Below, one piece after another: positions 14,877 through 22,151 of a DNA stretch of 22,151 nt (positions are counted from its first letter, which is position 1; the number at the start of each line of letters is the position of its first letter). Both the position numbers and the translations under genes were made by a program. Under the pieces are notes generated by a model. It was not told the DNA's origin, made no database searches, and worked only from the letters and a program-made list of their open reading frames with translations. This stretch comes from a virus. Location: positions 12 through 22,162 of IMG/VR virus record IMGVR_UViG_3300000117_000304. One strand, 5' to 3'.

Positions 14877-15775
14877 TGCCAACTTATACGACAACCTTAC
14901 GCTTAAACGATAATATCGTTTCAGTTACACCATTGCCGGCGAGTGAGTTTTCTCTCGTCAGAGCTTACGAGTACAACAGTATCGGTGTAGCCCCTAATGT
15001 TCTGCACGCTAGGGATAAACTGCAAACTCCGGACGGAACTGACTTAAGTGCAAACGCAATATTTTTTGAGACTCGTGTAAATAATAATAGCAATCCTCCT
15101 ATATTTACACAGCAAGTTATTGATGGAGCATTCACAAGTAACGAAATTAAGATTCACGAATACAAATCATTTGTTACGTTTTCTTATCCGGGAACCGTTG
15201 ATCCCGATAATGTTGAGGATAATACTGGAGTTAATCCCGGACAAGATGCTCTAGAATCTCACGCATTTTACTTACTTGAAAGTCCAGTTCAATCCGAAGT
15301 TTTGGCTACTACATATGAATTTATACAAACATCTAGCTCGATAACAGCAAGTGATTATACTTATGAAAGTGCGGCTGGACTGTGGTCTCCAAATCAATGG
15401 GCATCCGTAAAAGCAACTGGTTCACAAACAAAAACTGGTCTTGAACAATGTTTTTTTGCTGACTCTCAAGATTTTAGAGGATATAGGTCAAGTAGTGCAG
15501 TTGGTCAAGTTGTTAACAAGTCTAGCAGAGGTTACATATATCTTAATAACAGAAAAATGTTAGACACTAGATTGAATGGTAGTCCAAACGCAACCCTATC
15601 AGTTGATGTAGTAGAACAAGGTCCGCCGACACCCGTAGGTAGTAAATGGGTACTTGATGTCAATATATCCCCAGCCTTTGTTGGTACTGATGGAACACCT
15701 TACTATAAGAAAACAATAGTAGTAACTGACTCAATTCCAGCTCAATCCGATAACTTACCCTATAGGTCCACATAA
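14876..15775 (+). CDS. Putative virion structural protein, beta-rich
   Basis: This 299-residue protein is rich in Ser, Thr, Asn and Val with few Lys clusters, unlike the basic genes just before it. It opens with TYTTTLRLNDNIVSVTPLP and shows beta-strand patterns throughout, including SRGYIYLNNRKMLDTRLNG and KWVLDVNISPAF. It has no signal peptide or membrane span. Position before the internal virion proteins and the beta character suggest a tail or virion surface component. I recognise no family. It starts on a TAATG overlap. Confidence 0.65.
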   Translation: MPTYTTTLRLNDNIVSVTPLPASEFSLVRAYEYNSIGVAPNVLHARDKLQTPDGTDLSANAIFFETRVNNNSNPPIFTQQVIDGAFTSNEIKIHEYKSFVTFSYPGTVDPDNVEDNTGVNPGQDALESHAFYLLESPVQSEVLATTYEFIQTSSSITASDYTYESAAGLWSPNQWASVKATGSQTKTGLEQCFFADSQDFRGYRSSSAVGQVVNKSSRGYIYLNNRKMLDTRLNGSPNATLSVDVVEQGPPTPVGSKWVLDVNISPAFVGTDGTPYYKKTIVVTDSIPAQSDNLPYRST

Positions 15776-15781
15776 TTTAAT

Positions 15782-16117
15782 ATGGCTAACAGAAATAAAC
15801 CCATAGAGTATAACACAAAGGTTAGCCAAGAGGATTTCGATTTACTTGAAACCCAAAGGTTAAATAGGCGAAAAAGCCAAATGGAAATGATTGAATCTAG
15901 ATTCAACGGAGGGACACTTAGTGGTCTTCAAGAAAGATTAAGATTATCTAAATCACCAGCAGAATCAAAAGTGTTAAAATCTCAGTACAAGAATATAGAT
16001 GCTGAAAATAATTCATCCGGATTAAATGATACTTTTAAATCAAAAGGTGTAGACGAAACACAAAATATTGGTTACGCAAACTATGAATACTACGTATCCC
16101 CCGAAAATCAACTTTAA
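15782..16117 (+). CDS. Small hydrophilic protein before the internal virion genes
   Basis: This 111-residue protein is hydrophilic. It has a helical first half (YNTKVSQEDFDLLETQRLNR, then SQMEMIESRFNGG) and an Asn/Ser-rich second half ending in YEYYVSPENQL. No motif or membrane segment is seen. It lies six bases after the 299-residue gene and just before a promoter-like motif, so it closes its transcription unit. Confidence 0.6.
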   Translation: MANRNKPIEYNTKVSQEDFDLLETQRLNRRKSQMEMIESRFNGGTLSGLQERLRLSKSPAESKVLKSQYKNIDAENNSSGLNDTFKSKGVDETQNIGYANYEYYVSPENQL

Positions 16118-16137
16118 CTTGAGCCTTATGATATAAT
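16118..16137 (+). promoter_or_regulatory. Promoter-like motif TTGA-N9-TATAAT before the internal virion genes
   Basis: TTGA at 16119-16122 and a perfect TATAAT at 16132-16137, with TG at 16129-16130, form an extended -10 with the same spacing as the copies at 2243, 5235 and 9317. It starts one base after the preceding stop and ends seven bases before the ATG at 16145, so the transcript would start at or beside the ATG. This is the best copy in the window. Confidence 0.5.
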
Positions 16138-16144
16138 TACGATT

Positions 16145-17209
16145 ATGGCAAATGAAACACAAAACTTTTTATCATCTATGATTGGCAAACAAAATGAAAA
16201 CCTCAATCTTGCTCCAGATGTTGAAGAAAAGCAAAATATACTACAAAAAACTGGTGGCGTAATATCAGACCTTGTGGGTTCAGCTATATATAAAAATCCA
16301 TTATCTCGAATCGATGATGTTACATCATTCGTTGAGACTGATAAGGGTGCTATTGGATTCACTTCTGAAGGTAAGAAAGTCAGCGATTTAAGTAAAGGTG
16401 AATTAGATTTTTTAAAGAAGCAAAATGAAGAAAAACTGAGAGCAGAAACTGGATTTGGTCAACCAGTTATATCTGGAACTCAAACTGAAGAAGCTAAATT
16501 TAAATTATATGACCCCCTAAAGGATTACATATCTGGAGAAGGAAGCACTGGTGCTTACGGAAATAGAGCCGCTCAAAATATGTTGATGCAACAGCAAGTT
16601 GCTGGAGAACCCATTGTGGATGCTTTATTAAAACAAAAAAGAGTTGAGGCTCAAGCACCATCTATGGAATCATTGAAAGCTATTGCTATGGCTCCATCTA
16701 GGGCGGAGCAAGAATCTTTTGCAGCATCTTCAAGAAGAAGAGAAGAGAATATTAGAAGAGAAGCAAGGCTTGACGAGATTAACAGAATAAATGACCGCGA
16801 GGCTAGAGAAGCTGCACTAATGAATTTTTATGCTTCTGAACAACCAGCACAAGAAACAAATATTTTATCTCAAATGAGTCCAACTCAATTAACTTATTTG
16901 TTAGGTGAGTTAGGATATGATATTACTCCAAAAGCAACTGCAGCTAGACCGACTGAACCAGTTGAAGCAGTTGAAACAGAGACTAAAGTATCTACTCAAC
17001 CAATAAGTCCGGACTTAACATTTGCTCAAGTTCCAACATCAGTAGAGCCATCTACTCCAGTTTCTGCATTGGATTTTGCTAGATCATTTAAAGCAACATT
17101 TGACCCATCACAATTAAGTGGAGAAGATTTAACTGCCTATAATTTTGCTTTACAGAATCCAAACGATCCGCGTTCTAGAGACATATTAATTCAATTAGGA
17201 GCTTTATAA
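16145..17209 (+). CDS. Internal virion protein, helical
   Basis: This 354-residue protein is hydrophilic and mostly helical, with an Arg/Glu-rich coiled stretch at about residues 180-225 (RRREENIRREARLDEINRIN). A Pro/Thr/Val linker follows at about 255-310, then a C-terminal helix pair ending in DPRSRDILIQLGAL. It is one base upstream of the very large internal protein and probably forms part of the same ejected complex, as core proteins in podoviruses do. No enzyme motif is seen. No Shine-Dalgarno precedes the ATG; a promoter-like hexamer ends seven bases upstream. Confidence 0.66.
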   Translation: MANETQNFLSSMIGKQNENLNLAPDVEEKQNILQKTGGVISDLVGSAIYKNPLSRIDDVTSFVETDKGAIGFTSEGKKVSDLSKGELDFLKKQNEEKLRAETGFGQPVISGTQTEEAKFKLYDPLKDYISGEGSTGAYGNRAAQNMLMQQQVAGEPIVDALLKQKRVEAQAPSMESLKAIAMAPSRAEQESFAASSRRREENIRREARLDEINRINDREAREAALMNFYASEQPAQETNILSQMSPTQLTYLLGELGYDITPKATAARPTEPVEAVETETKVSTQPISPDLTFAQVPTSVEPSTPVSALDFARSFKATFDPSQLSGEDLTAYNFALQNPNDPRSRDILIQLGAL

Positions 17210-17210
17210 T

Positions 17211-20200
17211 ATGGAGTTCGATCCCAAGGCTTACTTGGAGAAAAAATCTAAAGAAGACTTTGATCCAGATACTTACTTATCGTCAAAAGAAAAATTTGAT
17301 CCAAATGCTTACTTAGCATCTAAGGAAGAGTTTGATCCAGACGCTTATTTAACTTCAAAAGAGGATTTTGATCCAAATGCTTATCTTGCTTCTAAGGAGG
17401 AAGATGAGGGTTCATCTTTGGCTAAAACTGCCGCTGGATTTGTTACAGATATTGCAATAGCGGAAACATCTAGATTAGGTGGAGCAGCCGCTGGAGCAGC
17501 TATAGGTACAGCTATAGCTCCCGGAGTAGGTACAGCTATAGGAGCTGGCATTGGATACGTTGTAGGTGCACTCGGTGGTGGTGCGGCTGGATCTAAAGTA
17601 CGCCAAAATATAATCGACCCAAATGCAGAATTAGACCAAGGTCAGATGGTAGCAGATGCCTTGATAAACCTTATACCGGGAGTCGGCGTAGGTAAATCTG
17701 TAGTAAAAGGTATAGCTTCTCAAGCAGCAATAGGTGCTGGTATTTCTGGTGGTGCCGAGATTGTTGAATCCGTAATCAACAAAAAAGAATTACCAACTTT
17801 AGAAGATTTAGCAAAAGCTGGAGCAACTGGTGCAGTCTTAGGTGGAGGACTTGGTATTACTGGAGAAGCTTTCAGCAAAGCGTACGCAAAGTTTGCTGGT
17901 ATGCCTACTCGTAATTTAACGGACGCATTTCGCAGAGGTGATCCAGATGCTAAAATAATTATAGATGGAGTAGAGAAAACATCAAAAGAGTTTACCGATG
18001 AAGTAGCTAAAAGATACCAAGATATTGGAATCAACATAAGAGATAAGTACGATGATGAATTTATTAGAGCAAAACTATTGCAAGATATATCTGCTGGTGG
18101 GCAACTAAAAACTGAAGGAGGAAAACTAAAGGTTACTTCAGATTCAATGGATTACTACTTACAAAGAAGATTGGCTGAAGGGAAGATTGATAATAAACTT
18201 CAAAGAGTAGAAGAAGAAATGAATTTAGATGCTGCGTTTCTTTTAAATAAATCAGACGAAATAGGTAAAACTCCAGCTGAGTTATCTAAGGGTATAAATG
18301 ATTATTTGTACGCAAAACACGCAGTTGCTTACAACAAGGCTAATCGCACAAAGTTCGGCGGTGATGGAGCTGCCGGTATATCTACAGATGAAGCTCAGTC
18401 AATAATTAAGAAGTTTGAAGATAGCGGATTAGATAAAACTTTAAAAAATTCTATAGATAATAGAAAAAATCTTTCTAGAGAAATACTAGATACTATTGAA
18501 GAAGGTGGGCTTATATCAAAGAAAGAAGCTGACAGATTACGTAAAGAGTTTCCGGACTACGTACCACTAAATCGTATAATGGATACAGATGATGTAGCCG
18601 ATGCACAAAAGATTATAACTTCTAGTTCTACTAGATATGAAACCTTAAAAAGTGGGGTACGTAGAGCATTTGGTTCCGAAAGAGAAGTATCAGATATATC
18701 CCAAAATATATTAAATAATTTATCTGGTGCAGTTCGCCGAGCTGAAGTCAATAAAGCTAATCAAGCATTTGTGAGACTTCTTATGAGCAATAAGAAAGCG
18801 GCTAAAGATATGGGGATTAGAGTAAGGAAGCCTAAAATAGTTGGAACCAAAGTAGTCAAAGATATGTCTGAAGAGGCTCAACTAGCTAGGTCATTAGGGA
18901 AAAAACCGAAATCAATTAAAGTTCCTATTTATGAAAACGCGGATTCAAATATCTTAACAGTATTTATAAATGGAGAGAGAAGATTTGTGGAGTTCTCGGA
19001 TCCCTTGTTAGCTAGAACATTCAAGGGTGCAGATAAAAGAGAGCTTAACTCAATATTAAAAGCTATGTACGGAATGAATAGATTCCTTGGTAGTATGTAC
19101 ACTAAACTTTCTCCAGAGTTCGTTATACCCAATTTGTTCCGTGACCGTTCTGAAGCTTTTGTAAATAATCTAGCCAAGATGAAAGGTTTGCAAGCACTAA
19201 AGACTCTTAATCCCATTGAAGATATGAGAGTTATCCGCCGAAATCTATTCGGTGGAATGACAGCTGATACTCCCCGAAAAAGAGAACTAGACAGATTGTA
19301 CAAGCAATTCAAGGAAGATGGTGGAAGCACTGGTGGTCTTGGTTTAAGCACAATAAAAGATATTGAGAAAAGAATGGATGAATTATCCAAGAATTTGAAT
19401 GCTCCCTCTAAAAGCAAAATAAAAGCTCTCAATGAACTTATAAATAATATTAATGAAATCGTTGAGGACTCTACTCGTTTTGCTACATACAGAAATGGTT
19501 TAGCTTCTGGATTGACTAGAGATCAAGCTGCATTTGCAGCTCGTAATAGTTCTTTCGATCCTAAACTAAAAGGTAGAGAAGGCGATGCACTAAAGGCAAT
19601 TTATCTATTCTCCAATCCGGCTATTCAAGGTGCTAAAAACTTTTTAAGAAGTATTAAGAATCCAAGGGTTGCTGCTAGTGTAGGTGGTGGATTAATAGCT
19701 ATTACTACAGCCCTCGATAAGTACAACTCAATGATAGATGAGGACTACCGTCAGAAAATTCCTAAATGGAAGCTTGATAAGCACTTAACTATTATAAGAG
19801 GAAAGAATGAAGATGGATCTTTAGATTACCTATCTATTCCTATTGGTTACTCTATGGTTCCATTTAAGATGGCTGCGGATTTAACTCAGCGTATTGCTAG
19901 ACAAGATGGTGAACTAGATAACGTAAAGGAAGTTGCCTCTAGTTTCGGTCAAGCAGTTATTGACTCATATAATCCTATGGGTGGTTCTCCAGTTCCAACT
20001 ATACTAAGACCTATGACTGAGTTAGCTCAGAACAAAGATGGATTAGGTAGAGATATTAGACCCTCTTGGTTGGAGAATAAAAACATCAGTGCAACAGAAC
20101 AGATATTCCCTTGGACTGCCGACACCCAAGGCGGCGAGTTAGCTATGTCAATAGCGGATCAACTTAAAGATATGGGATACGAGGTTTCTCCAGAGAACCT

Positions 20201-20774
20201 ATTATACTTGTATCAGACTTACACTGGAGGTCCCGGTCAAACGGTAAAAAGATTATTTGATTTAACCTCAAAGCTGTATAATAATGAGGCAATAAATAGA
20301 TCCGATTTCCCAATAGCGAGAAGATTTTACGGAAGAACTTTTACTGATGTATTCGAGAAAAGAACTGGCGATAGAGCTATTATAGAAAACTTAGAGAAGC
20401 AAGAAAACACCGACTCAGCAAAGGCGAGCAGAATAGCTTACCAAATTATAAAGAGATATGATGAGGCACCCGATGAAGATAAACAAAGAGTACTAAATGA
20501 TTTATTGTCACAGCCGGAGTCTAATGCTGCTGTTCAAAGAAGGGTTCAGAATAAATTAGAAGATAGAGCCAAAGGTCTTACCTCAGTGGATAGACAAGCT
20601 AAAAATCTTACGGTAGTAAAACGAGCAGAGTACTTTAAGGATAAAATAAATTCTCTTCCTCCAGAAAAAGTACAGCCCTACATAAATGAAATGATAGAGA
20701 AGCGAGTAATGACTCCTAAGGTTATAGATACAATAAAAGATACTGAGTCATTTAAACAATTCTTTGGTCAATAA
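17211..20774 (+). CDS. Very large internal/ejection protein with LPD38-like domain
   Basis: This 1187-residue protein has four distinct parts. Residues 2-64 hold five copies of a 12-14 residue unit FDPxAYLxSKE. Residues about 75-185 are Gly/Ala-rich, with GAAAGAAIGTAIAPGVG and similar runs forming glycine zippers that can insert in membranes. Residues about 280-560 are a charged helical region containing LRKEFPDYVPLNR. Residues about 630-830 (SPEFVIPNLFRDRSEAF, TRFATYRNGLASGLTRDQAA, then ALKAIYLFSNPAIQGAKNF) resemble the large polyvalent protein domain LPD38 as I know it. Such proteins are thought to travel with the DNA into the host; this one probably builds the membrane-crossing channel. 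It ends one base before the A-run of the convergent hairpin. Confidence 0.82.
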   Translation: MEFDPKAYLEKKSKEDFDPDTYLSSKEKFDPNAYLASKEEFDPDAYLTSKEDFDPNAYLASKEEDEGSSLAKTAAGFVTDIAIAETSRLGGAAAGAAIGTAIAPGVGTAIGAGIGYVVGALGGGAAGSKVRQNIIDPNAELDQGQMVADALINLIPGVGVGKSVVKGIASQAAIGAGISGGAEIVESVINKKELPTLEDLAKAGATGAVLGGGLGITGEAFSKAYAKFAGMPTRNLTDAFRRGDPDAKIIIDGVEKTSKEFTDEVAKRYQDIGINIRDKYDDEFIRAKLLQDISAGGQLKTEGGKLKVTSDSMDYYLQRRLAEGKIDNKLQRVEEEMNLDAAFLLNKSDEIGKTPAELSKGINDYLYAKHAVAYNKANRTKFGGDGAAGISTDEAQSIIKKFEDSGLDKTLKNSIDNRKNLSREILDTIEEGGLISKKEADRLRKEFPDYVPLNRIMDTDDVADAQKIITSSSTRYETLKSGVRRAFGSEREVSDISQNILNNLSGAVRRAEVNKANQAFVRLLMSNKKAAKDMGIRVRKPKIVGTKVVKDMSEEAQLARSLGKKPKSIKVPIYENADSNILTVFINGERRFVEFSDPLLARTFKGADKRELNSILKAMYGMNRFLGSMYTKLSPEFVIPNLFRDRSEAFVNNLAKMKGLQALKTLNPIEDMRVIRRNLFGGMTADTPRKRELDRLYKQFKEDGGSTGGLGLSTIKDIEKRMDELSKNLNAPSKSKIKALNELINNINEIVEDSTRFATYRNGLASGLTRDQAAFAARNSSFDPKLKGREGDALKAIYLFSNPAIQGAKNFLRSIKNPRVAASVGGGLIAITTALDKYNSMIDEDYRQKIPKWKLDKHLTIIRGKNEDGSLDYLSIPIGYSMVPFKMAADLTQRIARQDGELDNVKEVASSFGQAVIDSYNPMGGSPVPTILRPMTELAQNKDGLGRDIRPSWLENKNISATEQIFPWTADTQGGELAMSIADQLKDMGYEVSPENLLYLYQTYTGGPGQTVKRLFDLTSKLYNNEAINRSDFPIARRFYGRTFTDVFEKRTGDRAIIENLEKQENTDSAKASRIAYQIIKRYDEAPDEDKQRVLNDLLSQPESNAAVQRRVQNKLEDRAKGLTSVDRQAKNLTVVKRAEYFKDKINSLPPEKVQPYINEMIEKRVMTPKVIDTIKDTESFKQFFGQ
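17215..17404 (+). repeat. In-frame tandem repeat encoding FDPxAYLxSKE units
   Basis: About five units of 36-42 bp, each close to TTTGATCCAGATGCTTACTT, lie at the 5' end of the 1187-residue gene. The last three units are exactly 36 bp apart. Synonymous differences between units show that the protein repeat is conserved while the DNA drifts. Confidence 0.85.
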
Positions 20775-20778
20775 AAAA

Positions 20779-20814
20779 AGCCCCCACCGGAAAACAAATA
20801 AAACGGTGAGGGCT
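20779..20814. terminator. Convergent hairpin, terminator mainly for the minus strand
   Basis: AGCCCCCACCG (20779-20789) pairs with CGGTGAGGGCT (20804-20814) with one C/A mismatch and a 14-base AT-rich loop. Read leftward, the stem is followed by seven U (the A-run 20773-20779 on the + strand), a good rho-independent terminator for the 211-residue gene. Read rightward, only CTTGTAG follows, so it is weak for the late genes. Confidence 0.85.
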
Positions 20815-20835
20815 CTTGTAGATAATGGTTAACGA

Positions 20836-21471
20836 TTAGTACTCCCACTGGGAGTCACCAAATAGTTCATAGGGTTCTTCTAACCATTCTTGATCCCACT
20901 TGTTGTTGGAGGCAACCTCCCAAGGTGGTCTATTCTTAACTGCTTCTTCTGTAGATAAAGATTCTGGTATCCACTTCAAACGATTGTTCGGATAAATAGC
21001 TATTTGTCCGTTAGATAAACGGATGACATTCATTTCCTTGTGCTCATCCAGTAAGTCCGAATCGCCGACATCTATATATCCCAGTGATTGCTTCTCTGGA
21101 ACGCAGTCGATAGTAAACCAATAGTTGCCGGTTTCAATATCTCCTTCGCCGAGGTTTACAACCATAGGTACATCTGCTAATTGAGCTTTGTGAAATAGTT
21201 CTATATCACTAGATAAGCATTCCCACATTTGTACTTCGGTAAGTAAAAGTCTTTCGTGATCCGGTTTCGGCATTTTCCAGTATATGCAATCAACCTTAAC
21301 CTTATCGTAACAAGCTGCGTAATTATCTACCCATACTTGAAAGCAAAATGGTCTACCTCTAAGAGCTCTAACTGAAACTAGCCAAGCTTCTTGATAGCTG
21401 TCCTTATCTCCGCCCCAAGCATCTTCTCTTATGAAGACACGAGCCTTTGGTAAATTAATATTTCTTGGCAT
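20836..21471 (-). CDS. Unknown 211-residue protein, Trp-rich
   Basis: This is the last gene of the minus-strand operon. The product is acidic, with many Trp and Tyr residues and Cys at several places. It begins PRNINLPKARVFIREDAWGG and ends LEEPYELFGDSQWEY. The pattern suggests a compact globular protein with beta strands (RPFCFQVWVDNYAACYDKVK). No signal peptide, membrane span or known motif is seen. The start overlaps the end of the 55-residue coiled-coil gene by 17 bases, and a terminator follows its stop by about 20 bases. Confidence 0.7.
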   Translation of the reverse strand: MPRNINLPKARVFIREDAWGGDKDSYQEAWLVSVRALRGRPFCFQVWVDNYAACYDKVKVDCIYWKMPKPDHERLLLTEVQMWECLSSDIELFHKAQLADVPMVVNLGEGDIETGNYWFTIDCVPEKQSLGYIDVGDSDLLDEHKEMNVIRLSNGQIAIYPNNRLKWIPESLSTEEAVKNRPPWEVASNNKWDQEWLEEPYELFGDSQWEY

Positions 21472-21622
21472 CTAGATGGGCTAATAACTCCTTGAGGTTT
21501 TTCTTTTGTTCTTGAAGTTCTTTACGGCGTTCATAAAGAGCTTCTATTTTGTAAGATATTTGACGTGACTCCATACGGATCATATCAATTCTAGTTTGTA
21601 GTCTTTCTGTACTTTCGCTCAT
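21455..21622 (-). CDS. 55-residue coiled-coil protein
   Basis: The product is nearly all charged helix (TERLQTRIDMIRMESRQISY, then LYERRKELQEQKKNLKELLA) with a heptad-like spacing of Leu, Ile and Met, so it probably forms a dimeric coiled coil. The start codon overlaps the stop of the preceding minus-strand gene as TAATG, and its end overlaps the next gene by 17 bases. No function is recognised. Confidence 0.66.
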   Translation of the reverse strand: MSESTERLQTRIDMIRMESRQISYKIEALYERRKELQEQKKNLKELLAHLDAKKY

Positions 21623-21768
21623 TATCTTTTAGTTATTTGTAGGCTCAATGTAAAGTTGAATAACCCTACTGATAGCCAAATAATTCTGTCCCCTTTGAGT
21701 CCATCCACTTCTACGAAGATAGAAGGGATAATATATATTTCGGAAACCTTGAATATATGTAATCTCAT
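21622..21768 (-). CDS. 48-residue protein, start set by ATGA overlap
   Basis: An ATG upstream at 21873 would give 83 residues but would lie 109 bases inside the nuclease gene. The ATG at 21766-21768 overlaps the nuclease stop as ATGA, the junction style used throughout the window, and gives 48 residues (MRLHIFKVSEIYIIPSIFVE, then GDRIIWLSVGLFNFTLSLQI). The second half is hydrophobic but has polar breaks, so either a membrane segment or a beta hairpin is possible. Function unknown. Confidence 0.55.
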   Translation of the reverse strand: MRLHIFKVSEIYIIPSIFVEVDGLKGDRIIWLSVGLFNFTLSLQITKR

Positions 21769-22151
21769 AAATGCAAAATAGTTGCGTCCTTTGCCGAGAG
21801 GTACCCTATTGGCTTCTCTGACTTGCCTTGCTTTGTGAACTCTGTTGAGTTCGGTAATAGTTTCGTAGTCCATTTAAAATCATAATCCTTTCTAGTTAAT
21901 TTGCTTATGTTGTAAAGATATACAGTTTTGTTTACTTCCGTCAAGAAAATAAAATCCTTTTTGCGATTTTTTGCTATCTCCATATTGGAGTTGTACTTGA
22001 TAGCTTCAATGAACCACGGATCCCAAGCTTGAGATCTGCACTTCACTTCGATAATGTATTTGTCGCATTCGAAATCGAATGGGCTAAACTGATCCTCCGG
22101 TTCTTCCAGAGTTCCCAGTTGGGGGTAGAGTTTTTCCAGTCCTCTTGCGAC
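21765..22151 (-). CDS. PD-(D/E)XK-type nuclease, C-terminal part
   Basis: The frame is open from the right edge of the window, so the start is missing; 128 residues are visible. The stretch SPFDFECDKYIIEVKCRS (residues 23-40 of the visible part) carries an Asp at 26, then Glu35 and Lys37 as ExK, the layout of PD-(D/E)XK nucleases that use a metal ion to cut DNA. A helix (WFIEAIKYNSNMEIAKNR) and strands (DFIFLTEVN, VYLYNISKL) follow in the expected order. A role in phage DNA replication, recombination or host DNA breakdown is likely. An internal GTG at 22046 is not needed as a start because the frame continues to the edge. Confidence 0.72.
   Translation of the reverse strand, partial: VARGLEKLYPQLGTLEEPEDQFSPFDFECDKYIIEVKCRSQAWDPWFIEAIKYNSNMEIAKNRKKDFIFLTEVNKTVYLYNISKLTRKDYDFKWTTKLLPNSTEFTKQGKSEKPIGYLSAKDATILHL

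Noticed and set aside
18929-19432. 167-residue minus-strand frame inside the 1187-residue gene
   Set aside because: It is antisense to the LPD38-like coding sequence, has no ribosome site and shows no recognisable motif.
21769-21873. Longer 83-residue version of the minus-strand 48-residue gene
   Set aside because: The extra part lies inside the nuclease gene, and the ATGA overlap at 21768 gives a start consistent with all neighbours.

Overview
This window is a contiguous piece of a tailed double-stranded DNA phage genome. It carries the virion-morphogenesis module and the start of a neighbouring early-type module. The gene set is a large terminase, a 689-residue portal, a scaffold, a major capsid protein resembling the SU10 (DUF5309) group, a short tail-adaptor-type protein, a lectin-type tail fibre and a very large glycine-zipper internal protein. 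No tail tape measure, tube or sheath genes are seen. This fits a podovirus-like virion, and several proteins have the look of uncultured marine phages (family recognition from memory, no search run). The DNA is AT-rich, genes are tightly packed, many stop and start codons overlap as TAATG or ATGA, and many starts lack an obvious Shine-Dalgarno sequence. No integrase, tRNA, CRISPR array or insertion sequence was seen.

Layout on the + strand: end of an acidic unknown gene (1-231), terminase large subunit, a 125-residue putative helix-turn-helix protein, portal, lysozyme-like protein, a 74-residue protein, scaffold, major capsid protein, decoration-type protein, then a strong terminator (7934-7967). 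After it come a 102-residue protein, tail adaptor, a small beta-sandwich protein, a tail fibre with two lectin-like domains, and an 82-residue fibre-linked protein. Next is a membrane/lysis block (52-residue membrane protein, holin, 273-residue low-complexity protein, 56-residue membrane protein, 93-residue protein with a PEP-CTERM-like tail). This is followed by a chain of five tiny genes (30 to 97 residues), four of them rich in Lys/Arg with paired Cys. The module ends with a 299-residue structural candidate, a 111-residue protein, a 354-residue helical internal protein and a 1187-residue LPD38-type ejection protein.

At 20779-20814 a hairpin separates this module from a convergent minus-strand operon. 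Read in transcription order, that operon is a PD-(D/E)XK-type nuclease (start beyond the window), a 48-residue protein, a 55-residue coiled coil and a 211-residue protein.

The most notable points are three. A phage gene encodes a PEP-CTERM/exosortase-type C-terminal tail but no signal peptide, which hints at an exosortase-bearing host such as Verrucomicrobiota. A repeated motif TTGA-N9-TATAAT lies at fixed geometry in front of several structural genes, in some cases so close to the ATG that the mRNA would be leaderless. A translationally coupled cassette encodes small basic Cys-containing proteins. Host and function statements are inferences.
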